Source: Oscillospiraceae bacterium (GTDB taxonomy: Bacteria > Bacillota > Clostridia > Oscillospirales > Oscillospiraceae). From it: 64,000 bases of DNA. A program made the position numbers and the translations under genes. The stretch spans positions 1 to 64,000 of the forward strand of contig JAHHSI010000009.1 of assembly GCA_020025275.1 (NCBI GenBank). Direction: 5' to 3'. Positions 42,844 to 50,187 of this stretch are shown here, one piece after another. How positions within the stretch are numbered: the stretch's first letter is position 1; every line of letters begins with the position of its first letter. The notes under the pieces were generated by a model. The model did not search any database and was not told the DNA's origin. It worked only from the letters and a program-made list of their open reading frames with translations.

Positions 42844-43287
42844 ATGCATCAAGACCGCGGTGTTCCCTCTGCTCCTGCTGCCCGGGATTATGGCCCGGAG
42901 CCACTCATCATAAACATCACCTGCGCCGCCCGGCAGAACCCCTTCTACCGCGCCCCTCTGTGGACCGGGCGGGATCTGCAGGTAACGCTCATGTCCATCC
43001 CGCCCCGAAGCGATGTAGGACTGGAGGTCCACACCGATCTGGACCAATTTATCCGCATCGAAAGTGGCTGCGCCCTTGTACAAATGGGTAAAACCGATAC
43101 ACAGCTGAACTGCTGTCAGCAGGTCGGCGAGCACCATGCCATCCTCATTCCCGCAGGCACATGGCACAATCTGACCAACACCGGAAACGTTCCGGTAACG
43201 CTGTTCTCCATTTACGCCCCGCCGCAGCACCCCTTCGGGACCGTCCACGAGACGAAAGAGGAGGCCGAGAAAACCGACCACCGGTAG
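42844..43287 (+). CDS. Cupin domain protein
   Basis: A 147-residue single cupin. The first motif VGLEVHTDLDQFIRIESGCA has a metal-type His and Glu (the second His is replaced by Asp), and the second motif HHAILIPAGTWHNLTNTG gives the third His. Such small cupins are often mannose-6-phosphate-isomerase-like or sugar/auxin binding proteins of unknown role. CAGGAGGTAA precedes the ATG at 42844. Transcribed alone, with a terminator after it. Confidence 0.85.
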   Translation: MHQDRGVPSAPAARDYGPEPLIINITCAARQNPFYRAPLWTGRDLQVTLMSIPPRSDVGLEVHTDLDQFIRIESGCALVQMGKTDTQLNCCQQVGEHHAILIPAGTWHNLTNTGNVPVTLFSIYAPPQHPFGTVHETKEEAEKTDHR

Positions 43288-43317
43288 GCCGCTCCTCGCT
43301 CCCGGCCCACCACGCAA

Positions 43318-43363
43318 AACGCTCCTCCGAAAGACGGCCCTTGCCGTTCTCCTGAGGAGCGTT
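43318..43363. terminator. Terminator between the cupin and yhaM genes
   Basis: AACGCTCCTC (43318-43327) pairs with GAGGAGCGTT (43354-43363), followed by CTTTTT; the loop has an inner short stem. Confidence 0.75.
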
Positions 43364-43389
43364 CTTTTTCCTGCCGTGGGCAAACCGCC

Positions 43390-44337
43390 TTAGGAATGGC
43401 GGTAAATGCGTTTTTCCAGTGCGAAAATTCGTCCGCTGACTTCGCCCACTTCCATTCCCTCCAGTGTCTCCCGGTAGATCTCCATCCGGCTGTCGATCCG
43501 GTCGATCTCGGACAGCAGCTCACTCTCTGCACAAATGGGCACGACCGCTGCACCAAACTCCGGATCTCCGTGGTGGGAGAGGATCATATGCTGCAGCAGC
43601 ACCGATTTCTCCTCCGGCACGCCCAGCTGCCGAGCCGCCTCTGCCACCTCCTGTGCCCCCATGACCAAGTGCCCCAGCAGCTGCCCCTGCACCGAGTAGT
43701 TGGTGGCCAAGCCCAGCGGCGAGAACGTAAACTCCTTCTCTTTGGCAAAATCGTGGAGAAACGTCCCGGCCAGCAGCAGGCTGCGGTCGATCACGTCGGC
43801 ATACAGTTCCGCAAGGAAATCGGCAATACGCAGCATATTGGCCGTGTGCATCAACAACCCCGAGACAAATCCGTGGTGCACACTCTTAGCCGCCGGAATA
43901 CTGCGCAAGGCCTGCTCATGTTCCCGCAGCATTTGCAGGCAAATGGCCCGGTAATCACCATCTTCAATGGTATGGAGGCGGTTTTCCACCTCCCGCATGG
44001 TCCCTTCCACATCAATAGGCGCCACGGGAACCAGATCTTCCACACGGTAGGGATCTCCGCTTTCCGCCAGACGGATTTTCTCAATAACGATCTGTGCGGC
44101 ACCTCGGTACTCGGAGACTTCCCCTCGAATCTTGACGACCTCGCCCTCATCCCCGGCGCCGATGGGACCGGAATAATTCCAGACCTTGGCCTCCACACTG
44201 CCGCTCTTATCGGCCAGTACCGCATTCAGAAATGGTTTTCCTGCGGCGGTCGTCTTGGGGAATGCCCCTTTCAGAAGGTAAAATCCCTCCACCTGCTCGC
44301 CCGGATTCATCTCGCCAATCAATTTATTGTATTCCAT
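43390..44337 (-). CDS. yhaM: 3'-5' exoribonuclease YhaM family
   Basis: A 315-residue protein with an N-terminal OB-fold (about 15-90, GKPFLNAVLADKSGSVEAKVWN is the nucleic-acid strand region) and a C-terminal HD domain with SVHHGFVSGLLMHTANML and GTFLHDFAKEKEF as metal-binding His-Asp motifs and HMILSHHGDPEFG. This is the YhaM/CBF1 architecture of Gram-positive 3'-5' exonucleases that act on RNA and also DNA. CAAGGAGAAG precedes the ATG at 44337. It stands alone. Confidence 0.92.
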   Translation of the reverse strand: MEYNKLIGEMNPGEQVEGFYLLKGAFPKTTAAGKPFLNAVLADKSGSVEAKVWNYSGPIGAGDEGEVVKIRGEVSEYRGAAQIVIEKIRLAESGDPYRVEDLVPVAPIDVEGTMREVENRLHTIEDGDYRAICLQMLREHEQALRSIPAAKSVHHGFVSGLLMHTANMLRIADFLAELYADVIDRSLLLAGTFLHDFAKEKEFTFSPLGLATNYSVQGQLLGHLVMGAQEVAEAARQLGVPEEKSVLLQHMILSHHGDPEFGAAVVPICAESELLSEIDRIDSRMEIYRETLEGMEVGEVSGRIFALEKRIYRHS

Positions 44338-44474
44338 GGTTCTTCTCCTTGCTTCCGTTTGCCCGCCCACGGCTCAGTCTGCCACAGGAGGGATCATCTT
44401 TTTGAGATAAGCATACCATAAGTTCTGACCGGAATAAAGGACAGTGTGAAATTTTTTTCAACTGTCCACGCCAT

Positions 44475-44511
44475 AAAGCGGCACAGGGGACGTGCCCCTG
44501 CACCGCTTTTG
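44475..44511 (-). terminator. Possible terminator after the DUF898 gene
   Basis: AAAGCGG and CAGGGG pair with CCCCTG and CCGCTTTT across a short internal mismatch. It lies about 115 nt past the DUF898 stop. Nothing else is seen in 44371-44626. Confidence 0.4.
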
Positions 44512-44626
44512 ATGCGTGCCCCCACCGGCACTCTGCGATGAAAACGGCATCGCACTACTCAAGCGCCCCGGCCGACTCACCGTCTGTCGTATGTGGCAAA
44601 TCGCTGGGCCGGCGCCGGCATTGCTC

Positions 44627-44941
44627 TCAGGCAAATTCCGTGTGGGCAACCTTCCACTTTTTCAGCTGAATGCTCACCCAAAACCCATAGATGCCCAAGG
44701 TCACCACCGTCAGCAAAAACCACTTGACCCAATGGCCGAACAAACCCAGCGCCGTTCCGGTAAACCGCAGCCGGCGCCCGTTGATCACCGTGTGATTTGT
44801 CTCCCACTGGTAAATCATACAGCAGGCCCACGGGTAGCAGATCCCCAGAGTCACCAGCGTGATCAGCCCGCCCAGTAGGTGCCAGCCCACCAACTGCAGC
44901 AGGCCTCCGTCAAAATACGATTTTTCTTGCATCATGTCCAT
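44627..44941 (-). CDS. DUF898-like membrane protein
   Basis: A 104-residue membrane protein. It repeats a unit of helix plus LGICYPWACCMIYQWETNHTVINGRRLRFTG and LGIYGFWVSIQLKKWKVAHTEF, which fits the DUF898 (YjgN-like) family: F-D-G--L-L--W ... LGIYxPW--------NHTVIxGRRLRFxGT. Classical YjgN proteins are over 300 residues; this is the short Firmicute form with two helices. A GGAG lies just upstream. Role unknown. Confidence 0.78.
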   Translation of the reverse strand: MDMMQEKSYFDGGLLQLVGWHLLGGLITLVTLGICYPWACCMIYQWETNHTVINGRRLRFTGTALGLFGHWVKWFLLTVVTLGIYGFWVSIQLKKWKVAHTEFA

Positions 44942-45128
44942 TCCGTTTGTCTCCTATCTCTCTTTTTTACTGTGGCTCTGTCTCTGGCCATGTTCTGCTT
45001 TCCCCGCCCTCACGGTTCACTGCAACTTCGCAGCACAGATTTCCGGCCGTTGCATCGCCTTGTCTATTGATGATGATACACGATTCACTGTCCCCCTTTC
45101 CGGACTGTTGCCATGTTGCAAATTTCAT

Positions 45129-45157
45129 TTGCTTTTTCGGCTTATTTCTGCTATAAT
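45129..45157 (+). promoter_or_regulatory. Promoter of the GltS-type gene
   Basis: TTGCTT (45129-45134), 17-bp spacer, TATAAT (45152-45157). It implies a leader of about 250 nt before the start codon at 45417. Confidence 0.65.
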
Positions 45158-45164
45158 TTATTAT

Positions 45165-45416
45165 TTGTGTGATAAAATATTCTAAAACACATCTTTTTAT
45201 TTTATAGATGTTGGGGCGTCAAAGGCCCGGAAATCAGCGGCGGTTCCCACCTCTCTCCGGCGGAGCCACCACTTCTCCCGAGGATGTATCCGCCGAACTC
45301 CCGGCGCCGCACCGACAATGTCAACGCATCCGCATGACAACGATTCAACGAAACCATATAAAAAATCCGCATCCACCGGGCATCCGTGGATACGACGAAA
45401 GAAAGAGGGCGACACA
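45165..45416 (+). other. Long GC-rich 5' leader before the symporter gene
   Basis: About 250 nt without a credible start/ribosome-site pair until the symporter gene itself. It contains GC-rich blocks (CGGCGG, CCGGCGGAG, CCGCCG) and a hairpin CATCCACGG-type near 45375-45395 (ATCCACC...GTGGAT). It could fold into a regulatory leader; no known riboswitch motif is recognised. Confidence 0.35.
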
Positions 45417-46790
45417 ATGACTGCTGTAGATTTTTTCATGGACTTTGCGAAAATGTCACTATTTATGTTTCTTGCTCAATTCTTACGCTCCCGCGTCAAG
45501 CTGCTTCAAAAGATCCTGATGCCCTCTTCCGTGGTAGCCGGGCTTCTGTGCCTGCTGCTGGGCCCTCAGTTTTTGGACATCGTACATTTTTCACCGGCGG
45601 CCTCCAGTTACTCTTCGGTGCTGATCGTCATTCTCTTCTCCTCCTTGTTTCTGGGAAAGCAGCACCGGGAAAATTTCAAGGACACGATGAAGCACGCCGG
45701 CGACACACTGCTTTTGAATTCCGCCGTATACTTCGGTCAGTACGGCGTGGCTCTGCTGGTGGGCGGCTTGCTGCTGCATTTTCTCTACCCTGCCATCAAC
45801 AACGGCTTCGCCCTGCTTATGCCGGGCGGATTCAGCGGCGGCCACGGAACGGCTGTCACCTATGCCAACGCTCTGGAACAGCTGACCGGCTGGGAAGAGG
45901 CCATGACAGTGGGCCAGACCTTTGCCACCATCGGCATCCTGTTCGGCGTACTGGTGGGCACGTTCCTCATCAATTTTGCCACACGGAAAGGGGCCACCCG
46001 CTTCATCTCCCACATCAGCGAACTGCCGGACAGCATGCTGACCGGTCTGGTGCCCGAGGAGGAGCGGGAATCCCTGGGCCACGCCACCATCAGCTCCATG
46101 TCTCTGGAACCGCTGGTGTGGCATCTGTCCCTGGTCCTTATTGCCGCCGGCGGCGGTTTCTATCTGACCGACATCATCCACTCCTTCCTGCCGCAGCTGA
46201 ACCTGCCCACCTTCTCTCTGGGTATGCTGTGCGCTCTGCTTTTGCAGTTTCTGCTGGATAAGCTGCATCTGGGACAGTACGTCCACCGTGATGTCACCGC
46301 CCGGATCGGGAATACCGCCACGGACTATCTGGTCGGCTTTGCCGTGGGCTCTATTAAGGTGTCCGTGGTTGTGAAATACGCCGTTCCGCTGCTGATCGTC
46401 TCTCTTCTGGGCATGGCCTTCATCATCTTTTACGTGCTGGTCATCTGCCCCAAGCTGTTTCGGAACTTCTGGTTCGAGCGCAGCATCTTCATCTTCGGCT
46501 GGTCCTCCGGCGTCTGCGCCATCGGGATCACCCTGCTGCGGGTGGTGGACCCCGAATCCAAGAGCCACACACTGGAGGACTATAGCATGGCCTATATGTT
46601 TATGTCCCTGATCGAGATGGTGATCATCGCCGCCCTGCCGGGATTGGTGGTGGCCGGACATCAATATGCGGTGGGAGCGATTTTCCTGCTGATCTTCAGT
46701 GCTCTGCTCTTTCTCTGCTCACGGATCTACGGTGTTTTCAAGGGAAAATACAGCGATCTGCGCCCCGGTGAAAAGGAGATCATCGGCTGA
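45417..46790 (+). CDS. GltS-type sodium/glutamate symporter family
   Basis: A 457-residue membrane protein with about 10-12 helices. It has the first-half motif RSRVKLLQKILMPSSVVAGLLCLLLG, then GLLLHFLYPAINNGFALLMPGGFSGGHGTA (the GFxGGHG motif of GltS hairpin loops), and a second pseudo-repeat with DYLVGFAVGSIKVS and WSSGVCAIGITLLRVVDP. GltS imports glutamate with Na+. Homologues in gut bacteria also carry other dicarboxylates, so the substrate is tentative. The ATG at 45417 follows GAAAGAGGG; an upstream extension lacks membrane character. Confidence 0.85.
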   Translation: MTAVDFFMDFAKMSLFMFLAQFLRSRVKLLQKILMPSSVVAGLLCLLLGPQFLDIVHFSPAASSYSSVLIVILFSSLFLGKQHRENFKDTMKHAGDTLLLNSAVYFGQYGVALLVGGLLLHFLYPAINNGFALLMPGGFSGGHGTAVTYANALEQLTGWEEAMTVGQTFATIGILFGVLVGTFLINFATRKGATRFISHISELPDSMLTGLVPEEERESLGHATISSMSLEPLVWHLSLVLIAAGGGFYLTDIIHSFLPQLNLPTFSLGMLCALLLQFLLDKLHLGQYVHRDVTARIGNTATDYLVGFAVGSIKVSVVVKYAVPLLIVSLLGMAFIIFYVLVICPKLFRNFWFERSIFIFGWSSGVCAIGITLLRVVDPESKSHTLEDYSMAYMFMSLIEMVIIAALPGLVVAGHQYAVGAIFLLIFSALLFLCSRIYGVFKGKYSDLRPGEKEIIG

Positions 46791-46886
46791 GCGCACCGGT
46801 AGTACACGCCTCCCCTGATCGCAGCATAGGATGAACTGGCCGGCACTTGCCGGTCTGAATCCTCAAAAAGGAGCGTGTATTCGATC

Positions 46887-47774
46887 ATGTCCTGTGTATT
46901 CAGGCAAACAGAGGCCCCCGCCTGCCATCTGGAAGTCGACTACGCCGCCGTTCCGGGAGAGCGGATCCTGCCGTTTCAGGTATCCCTCAACCTGATGGAC
47001 TCGATCCCTGACCCGGGCGTTGGCGAACATCAGCGGTTCTGCTATGACATCATCGGCGTCGGCGAGGACAGCGCCCTGTACGCCGATCTCAGCCATCTGG
47101 TGCTGGGCATCTGTGATAGAATTCCGATAGAGGAGATTGTAAACGTCTCCGTAGTGATCAACGGCGCAGCGCAAGATGTGGTGTTCGGCGACGGCGGCAA
47201 CGTGGAGCTTCGCACCGCCGACCGGCCGGACCCGCCCACCGGCTGCACCGGTCTGAAATTTGATTTCCCTCTGGATAAGGTCAACGGGCTCATGCAGCTC
47301 TGCTTTGAGCTGACCGTCCCACGCAAGGTAGGCGACATCAACGTCTGCCTGTTCGGCGGCGGCACCACGGCAACAGGGCTGCAGATCTGCGGCCCCATCT
47401 GCGAAAAGCGTGACACGAGCTGCCCCGTGATGGGGTATCAGCGATCCAGTGTCTGTGTTCCGGTCACCGTGACCCCCTTTGCACACGTAGGCACCCCCGT
47501 CACCAGCTGCTGCGGGGAACCGGTGGTCATGGCCGGAGCCATCTGTCCGCGCAATGGCGGCATCTGCCGCTTTACCATCCGTCAGGAGATCTGTGTGGCC
47601 GTCCCGGTGGAGTTCGGGGCCCGGGCCGTGGCCGGCATGCCCAGCGTCCAATGTGGTGAAGCCAGCCACACCAACATTTGCACGGACTGCACACCGGCCG
47701 AGCCGAGCGCAGCCGGCAAAGCACCGGAGCCTTCCAGTCCGTTCAAGCGGTCCCGCTCCGGGAATCCATCATAA
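46887..47774 (+). CDS. Cysteine-rich protein of unknown function
   Basis: A 295-residue soluble protein with 19 cysteines spread over its length, including the repeated pattern INVCLFGGGTTATGLQICGPIC and SCCGEP. It has no signal peptide or membrane helix, and a Pro/Ser/Lys-rich tail. A mixed strand-rich composition with many cysteines recalls spore-coat or other cross-linked proteins of Clostridia, but I do not recognise a family. GGAG lies 13 nt before the ATG, a long spacing; a GTG at 46875 would be too close. It follows the GltS-type gene by 96 nt on the same strand. Confidence 0.6.
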   Translation: MSCVFRQTEAPACHLEVDYAAVPGERILPFQVSLNLMDSIPDPGVGEHQRFCYDIIGVGEDSALYADLSHLVLGICDRIPIEEIVNVSVVINGAAQDVVFGDGGNVELRTADRPDPPTGCTGLKFDFPLDKVNGLMQLCFELTVPRKVGDINVCLFGGGTTATGLQICGPICEKRDTSCPVMGYQRSSVCVPVTVTPFAHVGTPVTSCCGEPVVMAGAICPRNGGICRFTIRQEICVAVPVEFGARAVAGMPSVQCGEASHTNICTDCTPAEPSAAGKAPEPSSPFKRSRSGNPS

Positions 47775-47777
47775 CCC

Positions 47778-47822
47778 AGAGAAGAGCGGAAGCGGTGGAT
47801 CCACCGCTTCCGCTCTTCTCTG
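47778..47822. terminator. Long perfect inverted repeat, likely terminator
   Basis: Two 22-bp arms (47778-47799 and 47802-47823 region) separated by about two bases, directly after the Cys-rich gene. T-rich sequence follows only at some distance. Confidence 0.7.
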
Positions 47823-47937
47823 TCCGGATCGTTTATTCTTCGGTCTCAGCCCTGCCGGCGGCGCTGTCATCGCGCCCGCTCCTCCGCCGTTTCTCTCCGC
47901 GGCGCAGGCCAGCTTCCCGCACCTTTGCATCTGCCGA

Positions 47938-47966
47938 TTGCAAAGCGGCTGCCGATATGCTATGCT
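47938..47966 (+). promoter_or_regulatory. Promoter of the ICMT/ATC-hydrolase unit
   Basis: TTGCAA, 17-bp spacer, TATGCT (47961-47966), 50 nt before the start codon. Confidence 0.6.
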
Positions 47967-47991
47967 ATAGTTAGCTAAAACTAACTATAGC
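47964..47991 (+). promoter_or_regulatory. Palindromic operator GTTAG-N6-CTAAC (site D)
   Basis: Perfect 11-bp arms GCTATAGTTAG and CTAACTATAGC around CTAAAA. It overlaps the -10 element and the likely start of transcription. Same core and spacing as the feo sites. Confidence 0.8.
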
Positions 47992-48015
47992 GGTAACCGC
48001 AGGAAAGGAGCTCCT

Positions 48016-48534
48016 ATGAAGACACAATCGCATCTCTCCCTCTTTGGCATCGGACCACTCTTTACCGCCATGTCTGCCCTGCTGACACTGGCCGCCTGCC
48101 TGCTGGATCGGCAGAGCTGGATCGCACGTCTCGCTTTTCCCTTCACCACGCTCGCGCTGAAAATCATCTCCCTTGCGTGTCTGGTCATCGCCCTTGTTCT
48201 CTGGATCAGCGCCGTATTCGTGCAAAAAATCGACCGCAATATTCTGGACAACAAACTGGTCACCATCGGCGCATACGCCTGGGTGCGCAATCCCATCTAT
48301 TCCGCCATTATGCTGATCATGTGGGCCATCCTCTTCTGGCGGGGCAATCTGTACCTGCTGCTTCTCTGCCCGGTCTATCCGCTGGTCATGACGTTTCTCC
48401 TGAAACGCACCGAGGAAAAATGGCTGTCCGAGCGGTACGGTCAAGCGTATCACGACTACTGCCAACAGGTGCATCGCTGCTTTCCCTGGTTCCCACGGAC
48501 GAAAAACCACTGCGCCTCTTCCCGGAATCCATAG
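48016..48534 (+). CDS. Isoprenylcysteine carboxyl methyltransferase (ICMT) family membrane protein
   Basis: A 172-residue membrane protein with four or five helices (about 10-30, 48-68, 93-112, 115-132). The C-terminal half shows the ICMT/PEMT pattern: GAYAWVRNPIYSAIMLIMWAILF (RNPxY, SAM-binding) and LKRTEEKWLSERYGQAYHDYCQQV (E-x-x-L-x-x-x-Y-G-x-x-Y). Bacterial members methylate small lipids or unknown substrates with SAM. AAAGGAGCTC precedes the ATG. It sits under a GTTAG-N6-CTAAC site and 106 nt upstream of the ATC-hydrolase-like gene. Confidence 0.85.
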   Translation: MKTQSHLSLFGIGPLFTAMSALLTLAACLLDRQSWIARLAFPFTTLALKIISLACLVIALVLWISAVFVQKIDRNILDNKLVTIGAYAWVRNPIYSAIMLIMWAILFWRGNLYLLLLCPVYPLVMTFLLKRTEEKWLSERYGQAYHDYCQQVHRCFPWFPRTKNHCASSRNP

Positions 48535-48640
48535 CTGAGCCACCGCCGGAGCGATCTTCGGGTTCAGGTGCAGCAATAGGGGCCGCCCAAGCCGAACATC
48601 GCTTTCCGAACACACCACAAAATGTGAAAGGATGATCGAA

Positions 48641-49255
48641 GTGAACTACGGAGCCACCGCCAGAGTCTATGCCTGGGTCTTCAGCAAGCTGTTGAAGGAC
48701 TACTACCGGGAAACCCTGTCCGCATCAAATCGAAAAGCTCTGTGCCAAGCGATCCGAAAGGAGTACAAAGCCATGGTTCGACGGACACCGGGGATCGGCG
48801 GCAGCAGCAACGAAAGCAATCTTGTGGGCGCCTGCTACTTTTTCGCCGCCGCCAAGGTGATCCCCCACATGACCCCCGCACTGTTGGACGACATGATCCA
48901 GACCAGCATCTCCTCCCCCCTCATGGTCAGAGTGTATGGCCGCCAGAAGAAAAAAGGCACCTTATTTTCACAGTCCCAGCAGCAAAAAAGGATGGCAGAA
49001 GCCCAGCGCTCCCACCAATCCACATACGAGATGGACTGGGAATTCACCTATCAGCCGGGTAAGGAGGATTTTTATATTACCTACACCCGCTGCGGGATTT
49101 GCAAATTAGCAGAGCGTGAACACACGGAACCGTTCCTGCCCTGCCTTTGCAGGATGGACTTTCCGAAATATAAATTGGCCGGTGCCCGGCTCGTCCGCAC
49201 CAAAACACTGGCCGCCGGTGATGCGTGCTGCAATTTCCACGTGATCAAAGAGTGA
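48641..49255 (+). CDS. L-2-amino-thiazoline-4-carboxylate (ATC) hydrolase family protein
   Basis: A 204-residue soluble protein matching the ATC hydrolase family (PF14196-like). The hallmark parts are the Cys-containing block YTRCGICKLAEREHTEPFLPCLCRMD, and near the end GARLVRTKTLAAGDACCNFHV, close to the family's R-x-x-T-I-x-x-G-x-x-x-C-x-F. Known members open the thiazoline ring of ATC on the way to cysteine. The GTG at 48641 has AAAGGA at 8 nt; an ATG three codons earlier is too close to it. Likely co-transcribed with the methyltransferase. The physiological substrate here is unknown. Confidence 0.8.
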   Translation: MNYGATARVYAWVFSKLLKDYYRETLSASNRKALCQAIRKEYKAMVRRTPGIGGSSNESNLVGACYFFAAAKVIPHMTPALLDDMIQTSISSPLMVRVYGRQKKKGTLFSQSQQQKRMAEAQRSHQSTYEMDWEFTYQPGKEDFYITYTRCGICKLAEREHTEPFLPCLCRMDFPKYKLAGARLVRTKTLAAGDACCNFHVIKE

Positions 49256-49318
49256 GGGGGCCCTGCATCACGCACTTTCGCCGCAAAACAGCAGCGCACG
49301 CCCTCCCAACTCTATGAA

Positions 49319-49364
49319 AAAACACCTTCGGCTGACGCAGAATCCCATCAGCCGAAGGTGTTTT
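49319..49364 (+). terminator. Terminator after the ATC-hydrolase-like gene
   Basis: A perfect 17-bp stem (49319-49335 with 49348-49364) ending in TTTT and more T. The following 49365-49659 contains no gene I can support. Confidence 0.88.
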
Positions 49365-49659
49365 CTTTGCTTCAAATGCGCCGTGTCTCTTCCGCCGGAC
49401 CACGGATGCCGCAGCCCCTTCCATCGCCGCCCTCTTTCGCGCAATGCCGTCCGTTCAGAGGCGTAATCCCGGGAGGCCTCCGGCACCTCAATCCATCACT
49501 CTCCCCATCATAGCAAACGGTACCGCACTTTGCAAGAAGCCGCACTGCTGTCCCCTCCCGGTGTTTTCCAGCTTCCTGCCTCGTCCAATCCTCTCAGTGA
49601 AGCCCGCCCTGTCCCAACACCGGTGCACTGCGGCACTCGCCATCACTCAATACCGCAGC

Positions 49660-49690
49660 AAAACGGGGCGTCTTGCTGCCAAGGCGCCCC
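49660..49690 (-). terminator. Terminator of the two small-peptide genes
   Basis: On the minus strand GGGGCG (49685-49690) pairs with CGCCCC (49665-49670), inner CTTG/CAAG, then GTTTT. It lies 6 nt past the last small stop codon. Confidence 0.7.
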
Positions 49691-49696
49691 TCTGTC

Positions 49697-49768
49697 CTAA
49701 AAATCATTATTCTTCCAGAATACGGTATAAAAAAATGAACAGATCGCTGCGATCAAAAACCTTATCAT
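49697..49768 (-). CDS. Tiny hydrophobic peptide (23 aa), candidate gene
   Basis: A 23-residue reading frame: MIRFLIAAICSFFYTVFW then a short polar end KNNDF. It is a single short membrane-type helix. AAGGAGG stands 8 nt before the ATG and a terminator follows at once, which supports translation. It begins 19 nt after the 39-residue gene. It resembles in size and nature the toxic or regulatory membrane peptides of type I toxin systems and similar, but no antitoxin RNA has been shown. Function unknown. Confidence 0.5.
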   Translation of the reverse strand: MIRFLIAAICSFFYTVFWKNNDF

Positions 49769-49787
49769 CCCTCATTCCTCCTTTTTG

Positions 49788-49907
49788 TTACTCTGCACAG
49801 ATCTCCCACACGAATGCGGCCGTATCCCTTGTCCGAATGTCCGCGGGCGTGATCTCCGGCGCGGTGCGGTCCGTCCCCACGCCTTTGCCCGTAATGGTCC
49901 TGTTCAT
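49788..49907 (-). CDS. Small peptide (39 aa), candidate gene
   Basis: A 39-residue polar reading frame, opening MNRTITGKGVGTDRTAPEIT and ending FVWEICAE, with a high share of Thr, Asp and Arg. GGGAGG is 7 nt before the ATG. The upstream DNA on the minus strand (49908-50030) is AT-rich with TATACA-like sequence but no convincing -35. It is divergent from the SOS polymerase operon and is followed by the 23-residue peptide gene and a terminator. I do not recognise it; it could be a precursor or regulatory peptide. Confidence 0.5.
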   Translation of the reverse strand: MNRTITGKGVGTDRTAPEITPADIRTRDTAAFVWEICAE

Positions 49908-50106
49908 CACATACCTCCCTCTTCCTGCACGTATCCTTTGGGACACATATGCCCTCTCTTTTTCTTGTATACTTTAATGATACCACATCATCTGTCCGAA
50001 AAAATGTACTGTTCTTCGTCTTTTGTGGCGAACACTTCCCGCTGGCAAATCCATGCCCATGAAGAAAAAAGTGTCCATAGCCGCCCAAAAAATCCCACCG
50101 TCAAAT

Positions 50107-50120
50107 CGAACATTTGTTCT
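50107..50120 (+). promoter_or_regulatory. LexA (SOS) box
   Basis: CGAACATTTGTTCT matches the Gram-positive SOS box (CGAAC-N4-GTTCG). It touches the -35 of the polymerase promoter, so LexA would block it until DNA damage. Confidence 0.85.
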
Positions 50121-50147
50121 TGATTTGCGAGGCAATTGGGGTATAAT
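50120..50147 (+). promoter_or_regulatory. Promoter of the Y-family polymerase operon
   Basis: TTGATT (50120-50125), 16-bp spacer, TATAAT (50142-50147), 40 nt before the ATG. Confidence 0.75.
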
Positions 50148-50187
50148 AGAAGGACAGTGTCTACAGAAAGAGGAGGGGCCGCACACC

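Noticed and set aside
49765..50088. A 107-residue minus-strand frame across the small-peptide region
   Set aside because: No ribosome site and poor composition. The two short frames in other registers have good ribosome sites and fit the terminator.
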